From: Actinomycetota bacterium
Lineage (GTDB): Bacteria; Actinomycetota; Nitriliruptoria; Nitriliruptorales; Nitriliruptoraceae
Length of the DNA stretch: 36,725 bases
Assembly (NCBI GenBank): GCA_019347575.1
Contig: JAHWKY010000040.1
Span: 1 to 36,725, forward strand
Direction: 5' to 3'
How positions within the stretch are numbered: the stretch's first letter is position 1; each line of letters starts with the position of its first letter. Shown piece after piece: positions 14,495-22,853 of the stretch. A program made the position numbers and the translations under genes. The notes beneath the pieces are model-generated. The model had not been told where the DNA came from and ran no database searches. It saw only the letters and a program-made list of their open reading frames with translations.

Positions 14495-14533
14495 CCCGGC
14501 CGCCTCTCCCGCAGACCTTCGACGGAGTCCCCA

Positions 14534-15283
14534 GTGGTGCCTGGTGCCGCACGCCCCGATGGGTCGGCACCGCTGCCCGACGCCCGGCCCGACGCCAAGC
14601 AGGCCGACCTGGTCCAGGCGATGTTCGACCGCGTCGCGCCCCGCTACGACCTCCTCAACGCGCTGCTGTCGGTCGGCCAGGACGCGCGGTGGCGTGCGGT
14701 CGCGGCGGACGCCGCGGACCCGGCTGGCGCCACGGTGCTCGACCTGGCGGCGGGCACGGGGGCCCTCAGTCGCGACCTGATCGTCCGGGGTGCGCGTCGG
14801 GTGATCGCCCTGGACCTGTCGTGGAACATGCTCGCGGAGGGTTCGCGGAGGCTGTCCGCGGCCGCTGTCCCGTCGGTCTCGTGGGTGAACGCCGACGCGC
14901 GCCGACTACCGCTCGCTCGCGACAGTGTGGACGCGATCACGATCGGGTTCGGTCTGCGCAACGTGCCCCTGCCGGACCGCGCGATGGCCGAGTTCGCGCG
15001 CGTGGTCCGACCGGGCGGACGACTCGTCGTGCTCGAGTTCGCGGGGCCGACGTGGGGGCCGTTCCGCAGGCTCTACACCGAGTACCTCGGCCGAGCTCTG
15101 CCACGGATCGCGCGCCTCTTCTCACCGTCACCCGAGGCCTACCGGTACCTCGCGGACAGCATCCGGGCCTGGCCGACGCGACGCACGGTCGCCGACTGGA
15201 TGCGCGCAGCGGGGTGGACCGACGTGGGGGTCCGCGACCTCAGCGGCGGCATCGTCGCCGTGCATCGCGCGGTCCTGGGCTGA
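14534..15283 (+). CDS. ubiE: Demethylmenaquinone methyltransferase (UbiE/MenG)
   Basis: A 249-residue class I SAM-dependent methyltransferase, which adds the ring methyl group at the last step of menaquinone synthesis. Visible family parts are the entry segment MFDRVAPRYDLLNALLS, motif I VLDLAAGTGALSRDL (SAM binding), the acidic end of strand 2 (IALDLS), DARRLPL and the UbiE/COQ5 signature region GFGLRNV. RPGGRLVVLEF and the C-terminal DLSGGIVAVHRA follow. Start GTG 14534 is preferred because GGAG at 14524-14527 is 6 bases upstream and the length becomes typical; the open frame farther upstream crosses the divergent gene's start. It probably acts at the membrane surface on demethylmenaquinone made by the nearby Mqn enzymes. 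Confidence 0.92.
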   Translation: MVPGAARPDGSAPLPDARPDAKQADLVQAMFDRVAPRYDLLNALLSVGQDARWRAVAADAADPAGATVLDLAAGTGALSRDLIVRGARRVIALDLSWNMLAEGSRRLSAAAVPSVSWVNADARRLPLARDSVDAITIGFGLRNVPLPDRAMAEFARVVRPGGRLVVLEFAGPTWGPFRRLYTEYLGRALPRIARLFSPSPEAYRYLADSIRAWPTRRTVADWMRAAGWTDVGVRDLSGGIVAVHRAVLG

Positions 15284-15295
15284 CACGGGGCTCGG

Positions 15296-15301
15296 TACCC
15301 T
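15296..15301 (+). promoter_or_regulatory. Candidate -10 box (TACCCT) for the lipoprotein gene
   Basis: TACCCT is 35 bases before ATG 15336 and 13 bases after the ubiE stop. It repeats the pattern seen before mqnC and ubiE. Weak evidence alone, since no -35 box is recognised. Confidence 0.25.
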
Positions 15302-15335
15302 CCCGCGGATCCCGCTCCCCGCCCTGGTGATTGCC

Positions 15336-16346
15336 ATGTCGACCCGACTCCACGCCCCTCGGATGCCACTGCTCGTGCTGCTCGTCGCGTTGGTGGCCTC
15401 CGCCTGCGGTGGCGACAGCGATCCCCAGGAGGAGCTCGCCGCCGCGGTCGAGGGGACCTTCGACGACTCGTTCGCGTTCGAGTTCACGGTGGATGCCGAC
15501 CAGTCGGCACTCGCCGCTCTGGGCGAGGGTGCGGGGCAGGCAGCGTTCTTCCTCTCGGGCTTCAAGATCGCTGGTGCCACCGAAGGCGACAACACGCGCC
15601 TGGTCCTGCAGCTGCTGAGCATCGACGTCCTCGAAGCCCGATCCATCGGCGACGAGGCGGTGTACCTGCGTCTTGGGCTCGACGACGTCGCCCAGCTGAC
15701 CGGCACGCCGGTCGACGTCGAGGCGCTGGCTGGCCAGCTCGACGACCTCGGTCTCGACCCCGCCGTTCGTCAGACCGTCGTCACCGCGCTGGAAGGAGGC
15801 TGGGTCGGCGTAGAGGGAGGTCTGGATCCGGAGCGCCTGCAGTCGCTGCTCGGCGGCGAGGAGACACCCGACGAGGCCGAGGTCGAGAGCGCGTTCGAGG
15901 AGAACTTCGGCGCGGACCTGCCGGCGTTCATCGAGCGTTTCGTCACCGTTTCGGAGCACAGCGACGAGGACGGCCAGCAGACCTTTCGCGTCGACCTGCA
16001 GGTGCGCGAGCTCCTCCGCGCGGCTGCCGACCTCAGCCAGCGCCTGGGTGAGCGGCAGATCGCGCTCGACGATCTCGAAGCCGACCTGCAGGAGCTGCCC
16101 GAGACCATCCCGGGCACGATCGTGACCTCCGGAGATCGCATCGACCAGATCCGTTTCGACCTCGGCGAGTCCGCACGACGGTCGGGTGAGGAGGTCGAGG
16201 GCCGCATCGACGTGACGCTCGCGCTGACCGACCACGGCGAGGTCGCTGCCATCGAGGCGCCTGCGGATGCCGACGTGCTGACCAGCGAGCAGTTCAGCAA
16301 CGCCGTTGCTCAGGTGATGGGGTTCCTCACGGGTCTGGGAGCCTGA
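15336..16346 (+). CDS. Lipoprotein of unknown function between ubiE and the reductase
   Basis: A 336-residue predicted lipoprotein. The signal is hydrophobic (PLLVLLVALVASAC) with the lipidated Cys at residue 24; the -3 position is Ala, slightly unusual for a lipobox. ATG 15336 is taken as the start, with an in-frame ATG at 15363 as an alternative that still leaves a signal. The mature protein is acidic, with alternating beta-rich stretches and helical segments (residues about 225-265). The layout recalls the large actinobacterial lipoproteins that bind lipids (LppX/LprG type), but I see no diagnostic motif and make no assignment. Its position between two menaquinone genes may mean a role in the cell envelope near quinone metabolism, or nothing. 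Each flanking gap is small. Confidence 0.78.
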   Translation: MSTRLHAPRMPLLVLLVALVASACGGDSDPQEELAAAVEGTFDDSFAFEFTVDADQSALAALGEGAGQAAFFLSGFKIAGATEGDNTRLVLQLLSIDVLEARSIGDEAVYLRLGLDDVAQLTGTPVDVEALAGQLDDLGLDPAVRQTVVTALEGGWVGVEGGLDPERLQSLLGGEETPDEAEVESAFEENFGADLPAFIERFVTVSEHSDEDGQQTFRVDLQVRELLRAAADLSQRLGERQIALDDLEADLQELPETIPGTIVTSGDRIDQIRFDLGESARRSGEEVEGRIDVTLALTDHGEVAAIEAPADADVLTSEQFSNAVAQVMGFLTGLGA

Positions 16347-16400
16347 TCCGCCACCCGGGGCTGGGATCTCCGGGCGGTGCCGGGTCAGCGTCACGTCCAC

Positions 16401-16406
16401 TAGACT
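16401..16406 (+). promoter_or_regulatory. Candidate -10 box (TAGACT) for the reductase gene
   Basis: TAGACT followed by CG resembles the TAGGCTCG boxes before ubiD, the OsmC-family gene and nuoA1. It precedes ATG 16473 by 66 bases. A -35 box is not obvious. Confidence 0.35.
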
Positions 16407-16472
16407 CGCGCGCATCGTGAAGCGTTTCACAAGCGCGGGACGGTCGCGCTCGACCGGAGGGAGGACGCGCCG

Positions 16473-17732
16473 ATGGCACAGGTGCGGTACGCCGACGTCG
16501 TCATCGTCGGCGCGGGCCCCGGTGGCAGCACGGCGGCCGCGCACCTCGCTGATGCCGGGCGCGACGTCGTCGTCCTCGACAAGGATCACTTCCCGCGCGA
16601 GAAGGTCTGCGGCGACGGCCTGACCCCGCGGGCGGTCAAACAGCTGGTCGCGCTCGGCTTGCGGGACGAGGCCGAAGGCCGCGTCGCGGGGTGGGCCCGG
16701 AGTACGGGACTGCGTGTCCACGGTGGTGGTCACGTGATCGAACTGCCGTGGCCCGAGCTCACCGACTTCCCCGGCCACTCGCTCACATGCGTCCGCTCGA
16801 CCTTCGACCATACGCTCGCTCAGCACGCGGTCAAGCGGGGGGCACAGGTGCAGGAGGGCGCCGAGGTCACGGGCCCCGTCTGGTCAACGCGCCGCCCCGA
16901 CCGGGTCGCGGGCGTGCGCTGGAAGGACGAGGAAGGCAACGAGGGAGAGGTGAGAGCGCCGGTCGTGCTCGCCGCCGACGGGGCGTCGAGCCGGTTCGCG
17001 GTCGCCCTCGACCTCCACCGTCGCGACGACCGCCCCATGGCGGTGGCGGTGCGCACCTACTACCGCTCCGATCGACGCGACGACGTGTGGTTGTCGAGCT
17101 TCCTCGAGCTCCGTCACGGCGACGATCTGCTGCCGGGCTACGGCTGGATCTTCCCGATGGCCGACGGCACGGTCAACGTCGGCGCGGGCCTGCCGGACTC
17201 GTCGCGTCACTTCCGCCAGGTCAACTACCGGCGGTTGCTGCAACGGTGGGTCGAGGGCCTGCCCGACCACTGGGGCTTGTCCGACGCCATCCGCGACGGC
17301 CGCATCCGGTCCGGGCCGCTCCCCATGGGGTTCTCGCGCAAGCCGCACGCTCACCGGGGCGTGCTGCTGATCGGCGACGCTGGCGGGCACATCAACCCCA
17401 TGAACGGCGAGGGCATCGCCTACGCCATGGAGTCGGCGCAGCTCGCCGCCGAGACCGCTGACCGTGCACTCGAGACGCGGCGGACCGACACCCTCCGGAT
17501 GTACGCGGTCGAACTCGACCGGCGGTGGGGCGGGTACTACACCCTGGGGCGCCTGTTCCTCGAGTTGATCGGTCACCCCGAGATCATGCGCGTCTGCACC
17601 GAGTACGGACTGCCGCGCCGGCGCCTGATGGCGTTCGTGATGAAGCTGCTCGCCAACCTCACCGACCAGCGTCCCGGCGACGCGATGGACGTCGTCATCA
17701 ACACCGCGTCGCGGATCGCCCCCGCCGCCTAG
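16473..17732 (+). CDS. Geranylgeranyl reductase family flavoprotein, probable menaquinone side-chain reductase
   Basis: A 419-residue FAD-dependent oxidoreductase. The N-terminal dinucleotide fold has GAGPGG at residues 13-18 and an acidic end of strand 2 (VVVLDKD). The family motif FPREKVCGDGLTPRAV follows. A second FAD motif LLIGDAGGHINPMNGEGIAYAM lies in the C-terminal half. ATG 16473 has a strong GGAGGGAGG ribosome site at 16456-16464. Relatives saturate isoprene double bonds of archaeal lipids, chlorophyll or, for MenJ of mycobacteria, the menaquinone side chain. Between ubiE and nuoA the MenJ-like role is the best inference. It is followed by a noncoding repeat array rather than directly by nuoA. 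Confidence 0.88.
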   Translation: MAQVRYADVVIVGAGPGGSTAAAHLADAGRDVVVLDKDHFPREKVCGDGLTPRAVKQLVALGLRDEAEGRVAGWARSTGLRVHGGGHVIELPWPELTDFPGHSLTCVRSTFDHTLAQHAVKRGAQVQEGAEVTGPVWSTRRPDRVAGVRWKDEEGNEGEVRAPVVLAADGASSRFAVALDLHRRDDRPMAVAVRTYYRSDRRDDVWLSSFLELRHGDDLLPGYGWIFPMADGTVNVGAGLPDSSRHFRQVNYRRLLQRWVEGLPDHWGLSDAIRDGRIRSGPLPMGFSRKPHAHRGVLLIGDAGGHINPMNGEGIAYAMESAQLAAETADRALETRRTDTLRMYAVELDRRWGGYYTLGRLFLELIGHPEIMRVCTEYGLPRRRLMAFVMKLLANLTDQRPGDAMDVVINTASRIAPAA

Positions 17733-17740
17733 TACGGGAC

Positions 17741-17906
17741 GGAGTGCTCAAGTAGCGAAGCGGTAGCACAGCAGGGAGTGCTCAAGTAGCGCAGCGGTAG
17801 CACAGCAGGGAGTGCTCAAGTAGCGAAGCGGTAGCACAGCAGGGAGTGCTCAAGTAGCGAAGCGGTAGCACAGCAGGGAGTGCTCAAGTAGCGAAGCGGT
17901 AGCACA
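17741..17906. repeat. Five tandem 34-bp repeats with imperfect dyad symmetry
   Basis: Units start at 17741, 17775, 17809, 17843 and 17877. Each has a 26-base core that begins GTGCTCAAGTAGC, has GAA in the middle (GCA in the second unit) and ends GCGGTAGCAC. Cores are separated by the 8-base spacer AGCAGGGA. The ends GTGCT and AGCAC are complementary. There are no unique spacers. The array fills the gap between the reductase gene and nuoA1, just upstream of the candidate nuo promoter. A related 36-bp version lies inside nuoC2. Confidence 0.95.
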
Positions 17907-17912
17907 GAGGGT

Positions 17913-17942
17913 TTGTAGGCCCCAGCGACCCGCCCGTAGGCT
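17913..17942 (+). promoter_or_regulatory. Candidate promoter of nuo operon 1 (TTGTAG - 18 bp - TAGGCT)
   Basis: A -35-like TTGTAG (17913-17918) and a -10-like TAGGCT (17937-17942) are spaced by 18 bases, beginning only 7 bases after the last repeat. Transcription would start near 17949, leaving a leader of about 27 bases with AGGAGGA at 17964-17970. This is the best-formed promoter candidate upstream of nuoA1. Confidence 0.5.
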
Positions 17943-17975
17943 CGACGCCCGCCGACGATCACCAGGAGGACCGAG

Positions 17976-18335
17976 GTGCTGAACGAGTACCTGCCGATCC
18001 TGCTGCTGTTCGGGCTGGCGCTGGCGTTCGGAGCGGGCTCGCTGCTGGTGTCCTCGATGGTCGGCCCCAACCGACCGAACCCCACGAAGCTGTCGGCGTA
18101 CGAGTGCGGCAACGAACCGCTGGCGGACGTGCGGGGCGTGCGCTTCTCGGTGAAGTTCTACCTCGTCGCGATGATGTTCCTGATCTTCGACGTCGAGACC
18201 GTCTTCCTCTACCCGTGGGCGGTCGTCTACCGCAGCTTGGGGTGGCAGGGTCTGGTCCAGATGTCGGTCTTCATCGGGATCCTCTTCGTCGCCTTCGCCT
18301 ACGAGATCGGGCGCGGAGGTCTGAAGTGGGACTAG
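17976..18335 (+). CDS. nuoA: NADH-quinone oxidoreductase subunit A (first complex I)
   Basis: A 119-residue membrane subunit with three hydrophobic helices. Family signature: [10 protein letters not shown] in the first loop (containing the conserved Cys), then [28 protein letters not shown] across helix 2. The loop between helices 1 and 2 helps form the quinone-site entrance of complex I. GTG 17976 has AGGAGGA 5 bases upstream. Its end overlaps nuoB by 10 bases, so translation is coupled. It is the first gene of a complete nuoA-N operon, with the same gene order as the operons of Streptomyces and other actinobacteria. Confidence 0.95.
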   Translation: MLNEYLPILLLFGLALAFGAGSLLVSSMVGPNRPNPTKLSAYECGNEPLADVRGVRFSVKFYLVAMMFLIFDVETVFLYPWAVVYRSLGWQGLVQMSVFIGILFVAFAYEIGRGGLKWD

Positions 18336-18814
18336 AGGAGAAGCTCCCCTCGGGGATCCTGCTGACGAACCTCGAGCGGTTCGTCAACTACTCGCGCTCC
18401 AAGTCGCTGTGGCCGGCCACCTTCGGACTCGCCTGCTGCGCCATCGAGATGATGGCAGCGGGCGCCGCGCACTACGACCTCGCGCGGTTCGGCATGGAGG
18501 TGTTCCGCGCCTCGCCACGTCAGGCCGACCTGATGATCGTGGCGGGCCGCGTCAGCCAGAAGATGGCGCCGGTGCTGCGTCGCATCTACGACCAGATGTC
18601 GGATCCCAAGTGGGTCCTGTCGATGGGGGTGTGCGCGACGTCGGGTGGGATGTTCAACAACTACGCCCTCGTCCAGGGGGTCGATCACATCGTGCCGGTG
18701 GACATGTACGTCTCGGGCTGCCCGCCCCGTCCCGAGATGCTCATGGACGGGATCCTGAAGCTGCACGCCAAGATCTCCGGTGAGACGTTCGCCGAGCAGG
18801 GGTCGCACGCATGA
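18326..18814 (+). CDS. nuoB: NADH-quinone oxidoreductase subunit B (first complex I)
   Basis: A 162-residue peripheral-arm subunit that holds cluster N2, the last iron-sulfur centre before menaquinone. The four ligands are visible as adjacent Cys37-Cys38 (GLACCAIE), Cys103 (GVCATSGG) and Cys132 (SGCPPRPE). GTG 18326 is chosen because it gives the usual short N-terminus and lies inside the last codons of nuoA; longer in-frame extension would overlap nuoA heavily. The gene overlaps nuoC by 4 bases (ATGA). The paralogue at 35145 differs in the third-ligand loop (GSCANCGG). Confidence 0.95.
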   Translation: MGLEEKLPSGILLTNLERFVNYSRSKSLWPATFGLACCAIEMMAAGAAHYDLARFGMEVFRASPRQADLMIVAGRVSQKMAPVLRRIYDQMSDPKWVLSMGVCATSGGMFNNYALVQGVDHIVPVDMYVSGCPPRPEMLMDGILKLHAKISGETFAEQGSHA

Positions 18815-19404
18815 GGGACCTCGAGGCGATCGAGCGCGCGGTCCAGGAGCGCTTCCCCGATGTCGCCAGCGACATCGCTCGCGGCGAGCTCACACTGTTC
18901 GCCGCGCCCGAGCAGGTCGTGGACCTGCTCCGCTTCTGCCGCGACGACGCCGCGCTGGCGTGCGACTACCTCGCCGACCTCGGGGGCGTGCACTGGCCTG
19001 CCGGCGAGCACGTACTCGAGCGTCAGCCGTCGACGACCGGCTGGCCCGAGTACCGGGTGTCACGCGAGCGGGGCGTGGTCGAGATCAACTACATCCTCCG
19101 TTCGACCTCGCGCAACCACTGGTTCCGCGTGTCGGTCGCCACCGATGACGAGGACGCCCGGCTGCCGTCGGTCACGAGCTTGTGGGCGACCGCGGACTTC
19201 CTCGAGCGCGAGGCGTACGACTTCTTCGGCGTGAGGTTCGAGGGGCACCCGAACCTGCTTCGCATCCTGATGCCGGACGACTGGGTCGGCCACCCGCACC
19301 GCAAGGACTACCCGCTCGGCGGGGTCGACGTGACCTACCACAACGAGAAGTTCATCCCGCCGCCTGACGAGCGCGACCTACGGCGCGAGGTGGCGGACCG
19401 ATGA
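18811..19404 (+). CDS. nuoC: NADH-quinone oxidoreductase subunit C (first complex I)
   Basis: A 197-residue peripheral-arm subunit without cofactors that packs on NuoD. The conserved C-terminal signature is present: [19 protein letters not shown], then [16 protein letters not shown] and [14 protein letters not shown] 18811 overlaps the nuoB stop by 4 bases, and its own stop overlaps the nuoD ATG by 4 bases. Unlike the second NuoC at 35653, it has no long tail and no repeats. The N-terminal domain (residues 1-70) is less conserved, as is normal for the family. Confidence 0.94.
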   Translation: MRDLEAIERAVQERFPDVASDIARGELTLFAAPEQVVDLLRFCRDDAALACDYLADLGGVHWPAGEHVLERQPSTTGWPEYRVSRERGVVEINYILRSTSRNHWFRVSVATDDEDARLPSVTSLWATADFLEREAYDFFGVRFEGHPNLLRILMPDDWVGHPHRKDYPLGGVDVTYHNEKFIPPPDERDLRREVADR

Positions 19405-20714
19405 GCACCGTCGAGCACGGCCGCACCGCTGCCAGTCCCGATTTCAGCGGCGATCTGTTCGTGACGGGGGCCGACTGGGAGACGGTCGAGGATGCGGTCG
19501 GCGACAACGTCATCACGGTGAACATGGGGCCGCAGCACCCCTCGACGCACGGGGTTCTACGCCTGATCCTGCAGCTCGAGGGCGAGACGGTCCTGTCGGT
19601 CCAGCCCATCATCGGCTACCTGCACACGGGCATCGAGAAGAACGCGGAGTTCCGCACGTGGGTCCAGGGCGTGACGTTCTTCACGCGCATGGACTACCTG
19701 GCGCCGCTGTTCAACGAGCTCGCCTACTGCCTGGCGGTCGAGCGGCTCCTCGGTATCGAGGCCCCCGAGCGGGCGCAGACCGTACGGGTGATCCTGACCG
19801 AGTTCAACCGCATCGCCAGCCACCTGGTCTGGCTCGCCACCGGAGGGATGGAGCTCGGCGCCATCTCGATGATGATCTACGGCTTCCGCGAGCGCGAGCG
19901 CATCCTCGACCTGTTCGAGTCGCAGACGGGCCTGCGGATGAACCACGCGTACATCCGCCCCGGGGGCTTGGCCGCGGACGTCACCGACGACTTCATCGAG
20001 CGCTGCGAGAGCCTGCTCCAGGTGCTGCCCGACAAGATGGGCGAGTACGAGGACCTCCTGCTCAAGAACCCCATCTGGCTCGAGCGCACGAAGGGCGTGG
20101 GGATCCTGACGACGGAGGACGCACGCAACTTCGGGGTCACGGGGCCGCTCGCCCGCGCCGCCGGGCTCGCGTTCGACCTGCGCAAGGCGCAGCCGTACTG
20201 CGGCATCGACCAGTTCGACTTCGACGTGCCGACCGAGTCGGCGGGCGACAGCTACGCGCGGTTCCTCGTGCGGCTCGAGGAGATGCGCCAGAGCCTGCGC
20301 ATCATCCGCCAGGCGCTCGACGTGCTGCCCGACGGCCCGACCATGGTCGCGGACCCGCACATCCGGTGGCCCGCGCAGCTCGCGCTCGGACCCGACGGCC
20401 TCGGCAACAGCCCCGAGTACATCCGCCACATCATGGGCGAGTCGATGGAGGCCCTCATCAACCACTTCAAGCTCGTCACCCAGGGCTTCACCGTTCCCGT
20501 CGGACAGGTCTACGAGGCGGTGGAGTCACCGCGAGGTGAGCTCGGCTACGCCGTGGTCAGTGACGGCACGAACCGCCCGTACCGGGTCCACGTCCGCGAC
20601 CCCTCGTTCGTCAACCTCCAGGCCACCGACCACATGGCGGGCGGTCACACCGTCTCCGACGTCATCGCGGTGGTCGCCAGCCTCGATCCTGTGATGGGCG
20701 GCGTCGACCGCTGA
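19401..20714 (+). CDS. nuoD: NADH-quinone oxidoreductase subunit D (first complex I)
   Basis: A 437-residue subunit related to the large subunit of [NiFe] hydrogenases; with NuoB it forms the menaquinone-binding cavity. The hallmark [16 protein letters not shown] begins near residue 37, followed by [14 protein letters not shown], the [11 protein letters not shown] segment and the C-terminal [28 protein letters not shown] 19401 is coupled to nuoC. The N-terminal 35 residues form a variable lead. The 32-base gap to nuoE contains a GGAGGG ribosome site. Confidence 0.95.
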   Translation: MSTVEHGRTAASPDFSGDLFVTGADWETVEDAVGDNVITVNMGPQHPSTHGVLRLILQLEGETVLSVQPIIGYLHTGIEKNAEFRTWVQGVTFFTRMDYLAPLFNELAYCLAVERLLGIEAPERAQTVRVILTEFNRIASHLVWLATGGMELGAISMMIYGFRERERILDLFESQTGLRMNHAYIRPGGLAADVTDDFIERCESLLQVLPDKMGEYEDLLLKNPIWLERTKGVGILTTEDARNFGVTGPLARAAGLAFDLRKAQPYCGIDQFDFDVPTESAGDSYARFLVRLEEMRQSLRIIRQALDVLPDGPTMVADPHIRWPAQLALGPDGLGNSPEYIRHIMGESMEALINHFKLVTQGFTVPVGQVYEAVESPRGELGYAVVSDGTNRPYRVHVRDPSFVNLQATDHMAGGHTVSDVIAVVASLDPVMGGVDR

Positions 20715-20746
20715 CCGTCCCCGACCCCCACCGGAGGGCCTCCCAC

Positions 20747-21478
20747 GTGCCGCTGTCCGACGAGACGCTCCGAGTCGCCGACCGGCTCGTCGCGCGCTAC
20801 CCGCATTCGCGGTCGGCGCTGCTGCCGCTGCTGCACCTCGTGCAGGCGGACCACGGCTACGTCAGCGACGAGGGCATCGCGTTCTGCGCGCAGCGCCTCA
20901 ACCTCACCAAGGCGGAGGTCGGCGCGGTCGCGAGCTTCTACACCATGTTCAAGCGCGAGCCGGTCGGCGACTACCTGCTGTCGGTCTGCACCAACCCCGT
21001 GTGCAAGATCGCGGGCGGCCAGCGCATCTACGACGGCTACCTCGAGCAGCTCGGTGGCCACCATGACGAGGAGACGGGGGTAAGCGTCGAGCACGCCGAG
21101 TGCCTCGGCATCTGCGACGCCGCACCGGTCGTGCAGGTCAACTACGAGATGTACGGACCGGTGACGGACGACGAGGCGGACGAGCTCCTCGCGGCGTGCC
21201 GCAAGGGCGAACCCCCGGCCAGCAACTGGTCCGGTGACGTCCCCGGCACGTTCAAGCAGGTGGAGTGGGACCTCTCCGGCGCCGCCGACCCCGAGTCGCT
21301 GCAGGTCGGTTCGGAGGCGTCCGCTCGGTCCGCGGTGAACGCGTCCGTGGCCCCCTCGATCCGCAACGGCGAGACCGATCTGCCGGTCGTGTTCCCCGGT
21401 GTCGATCCCAGGGGCGTCGGGGGCGAGGTCGTCAGGCACCAGCTGGAGGGTGGTGGCGACCGTGGGAAGGGGGCCTGA
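20747..21478 (+). CDS. nuoE: NADH-quinone oxidoreductase subunit E (first complex I), with C-terminal extension
   Basis: A 243-residue subunit of the NADH-input module carrying the [2Fe-2S] cluster N1a. Ligands are Cys81-x4-Cys86 (CTNPVC) and Cys119-x3-Cys123 (CLGIC) in a thioredoxin-like domain, after an N-terminal helical part (ALLPLLHLVQADHGY). The domain ends near residue 160. The remaining 80 or so residues (Ser/Ala/Gly/Asp-rich) exceed the E. coli length and are probably flexible; tails of this kind occur in actinobacterial NuoE. GTG 20747 follows GGAGGG at 20732-20737. Together with NuoF and NuoG it shows that this complex is NADH-driven. Confidence 0.93.
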   Translation: MPLSDETLRVADRLVARYPHSRSALLPLLHLVQADHGYVSDEGIAFCAQRLNLTKAEVGAVASFYTMFKREPVGDYLLSVCTNPVCKIAGGQRIYDGYLEQLGGHHDEETGVSVEHAECLGICDAAPVVQVNYEMYGPVTDDEADELLAACRKGEPPASNWSGDVPGTFKQVEWDLSGAADPESLQVGSEASARSAVNASVAPSIRNGETDLPVVFPGVDPRGVGGEVVRHQLEGGGDRGKGA

Positions 21479-21479
21479 C

Positions 21480-22853
21480 GTGGGCGCGACCGGTGTCGTG
21501 GAGGCGCTGAGCAAGCGTTACGGACTCGACGACGGCCACACCCTCGACGCCTACAAGGGCTCGGGTGGGTACGCGGGTCTGCGACGAGCGCTCGAGCTCG
21601 CCCCGAACGAGATCATCGAGATCGTCAAGGACTCAGGCCTGCGCGGCCGAGGGGGGGCGGGGTTCCCCACCGGCATGAAGTGGGGCTTCGTCGCCCAGGA
21701 CACCGGCAAGCCGATCTACGTCGTGTGCAACGCGGACGAGGGCGAGCCCGGCACGTTCAAGGATCGCGAGCTGATGGAGCGAGACCCCCACGCTCTCGTC
21801 GAGGGCATGGTCGTCGCAGGCCTCGCGCTCAACTCCGAGCACGGGATGATCTACCTCCGCGGCGAGTTCGCACACGCCGGCCGGCGACTGCGTGCCGCCA
21901 TCGCCGAGGCCTACGAGGCCGGCTACCTCGGGGATGACGTCCTGGGCTCGGGCAAGCGCCACCACCTCACGATCCACCGCGGTGCCGGCGCCTACATCTG
22001 TGGCGAGGAGACGGCGTTGCTCGACTCGCTCGAGGGGCGTCGGGGTCAGCCTCGGCTGCGTCCTCCGTTCCCGGCGACCCACGGGCTGTACGGCTGCCCG
22101 ACCACGGTCAACAACGTCGAGACCATCGCCTCGGTGCCGCTCATCGTGCTGAACGGGGCCGACTGGTTCCGCCAGTGGGGAACCGAGAAGTCCCCCGGGT
22201 TCAAGCTCATGTGCATCGCGGGTGAGGTGGAGCGCCCCGGCAACTACGAGTTCGCGCTCGGCACGCCGGTGCGACAGATGCTCGAGCACGTCGGTGGGAT
22301 GAAGGATGGCCGCGAGGTGTCGTTCTGGCATCCGGGGGGCTCGTCGACCCCGTTCCTCACTGCCGAGCACCTCGACCTGCCGTACGCCTTCGAGGAGATC
22401 TCGGAGGCGGGTTCGTTGCTGGGCACCGGCGCGATCAGCTTCTTCTCGACCGAGTCGTGCATCGTCGATGTGACGCTGCGGTTCACCGAGTTCTACGAGC
22501 ACGAGTCGTGTGGCAAGTGCACCCCCTGCCGTGAAGGCACGTACTGGCTGAGCCAGATCCTGCGCCGGATCGAGGTCGGGCGCGGACGCGAGGACGATCT
22601 CGCCGTCCTCCAGGACGTGTGCGACAACATCTTCGGCCGCAGCTTCTGTGCGCTCGGCGATGGCGCGACCAGCCCCATCGTGTCGAGCCTGAAGTACTTC
22701 GCGGACGACTACGAGCTGCACATCGCCCAGGGACGCTGTCCGAAGGAGATCACCCCTCCCGACCGCTCCATCCCGATGCTCGAGCCTGTCGGTCTGATCT
22801 CACCCCCCAGGCCGACTACGTCGGCCCCTCCCCCCTCAAGGGGGAAGGCATGA
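21480..22853 (+). CDS. nuoF: NADH-quinone oxidoreductase subunit F (first complex I), NADH/FMN site
   Basis: A 457-residue flavoprotein that oxidises NADH. The FMN/NADH-binding region shows GLRGRGGAGFPTGMKW and CNADEGEPGTFKDR; the glycine-rich ICGEETALLDSLEG and RPPFPA segments follow. Cluster N3 ligands are Cys344, Cys347 and Cys350 (CGKCTPC) plus Cys390 (SFCALGDG). GTG 21480 starts one base after the nuoE stop and has GGAAGGGGG 6 bases upstream; in-frame starts within nuoE are less likely. A short Pro/Ser-rich tail ends the protein, encoded where two RNA hairpins precede nuoG. The stop overlaps the nuoG ATG. Confidence 0.95.
   Translation: MGATGVVEALSKRYGLDDGHTLDAYKGSGGYAGLRRALELAPNEIIEIVKDSGLRGRGGAGFPTGMKWGFVAQDTGKPIYVVCNADEGEPGTFKDRELMERDPHALVEGMVVAGLALNSEHGMIYLRGEFAHAGRRLRAAIAEAYEAGYLGDDVLGSGKRHHLTIHRGAGAYICGEETALLDSLEGRRGQPRLRPPFPATHGLYGCPTTVNNVETIASVPLIVLNGADWFRQWGTEKSPGFKLMCIAGEVERPGNYEFALGTPVRQMLEHVGGMKDGREVSFWHPGGSSTPFLTAEHLDLPYAFEEISEAGSLLGTGAISFFSTESCIVDVTLRFTEFYEHESCGKCTPCREGTYWLSQILRRIEVGRGREDDLAVLQDVCDNIFGRSFCALGDGATSPIVSSLKYFADDYELHIAQGRCPKEITPPDRSIPMLEPVGLISPPRPTTSAPPPSRGKA
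22810..22844 (+). promoter_or_regulatory. Two tandem hairpins covering the nuoG ribosome site
   Basis: GGCCGAC-TAC-GTCGGCC (22810-22826, a perfect 7-bp stem) is followed by CCCCC-TCAA-GGGGG (22831-22844). The second right arm is the G-rich ribosome-binding region of nuoG, whose ATG is at 22850. Ribosomes finishing nuoF would melt both, so nuoG translation may depend on nuoF translation. Confidence 0.45.

Noticed and set aside
17775-17808. tRNA-like D-arm within the repeat (TAGCGCAGCGGTAGCAC)
   Set aside because: It resembles a tRNA D-arm, but the D-stem has a mismatch, the other units have GAA instead of GCA, and there is no anticodon arm, T-arm or acceptor stem.
17741-17906. CRISPR array
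   Set aside because: The 34-bp units follow each other with a constant 8-base spacer, there are no unique spacers, and no cas genes are nearby.
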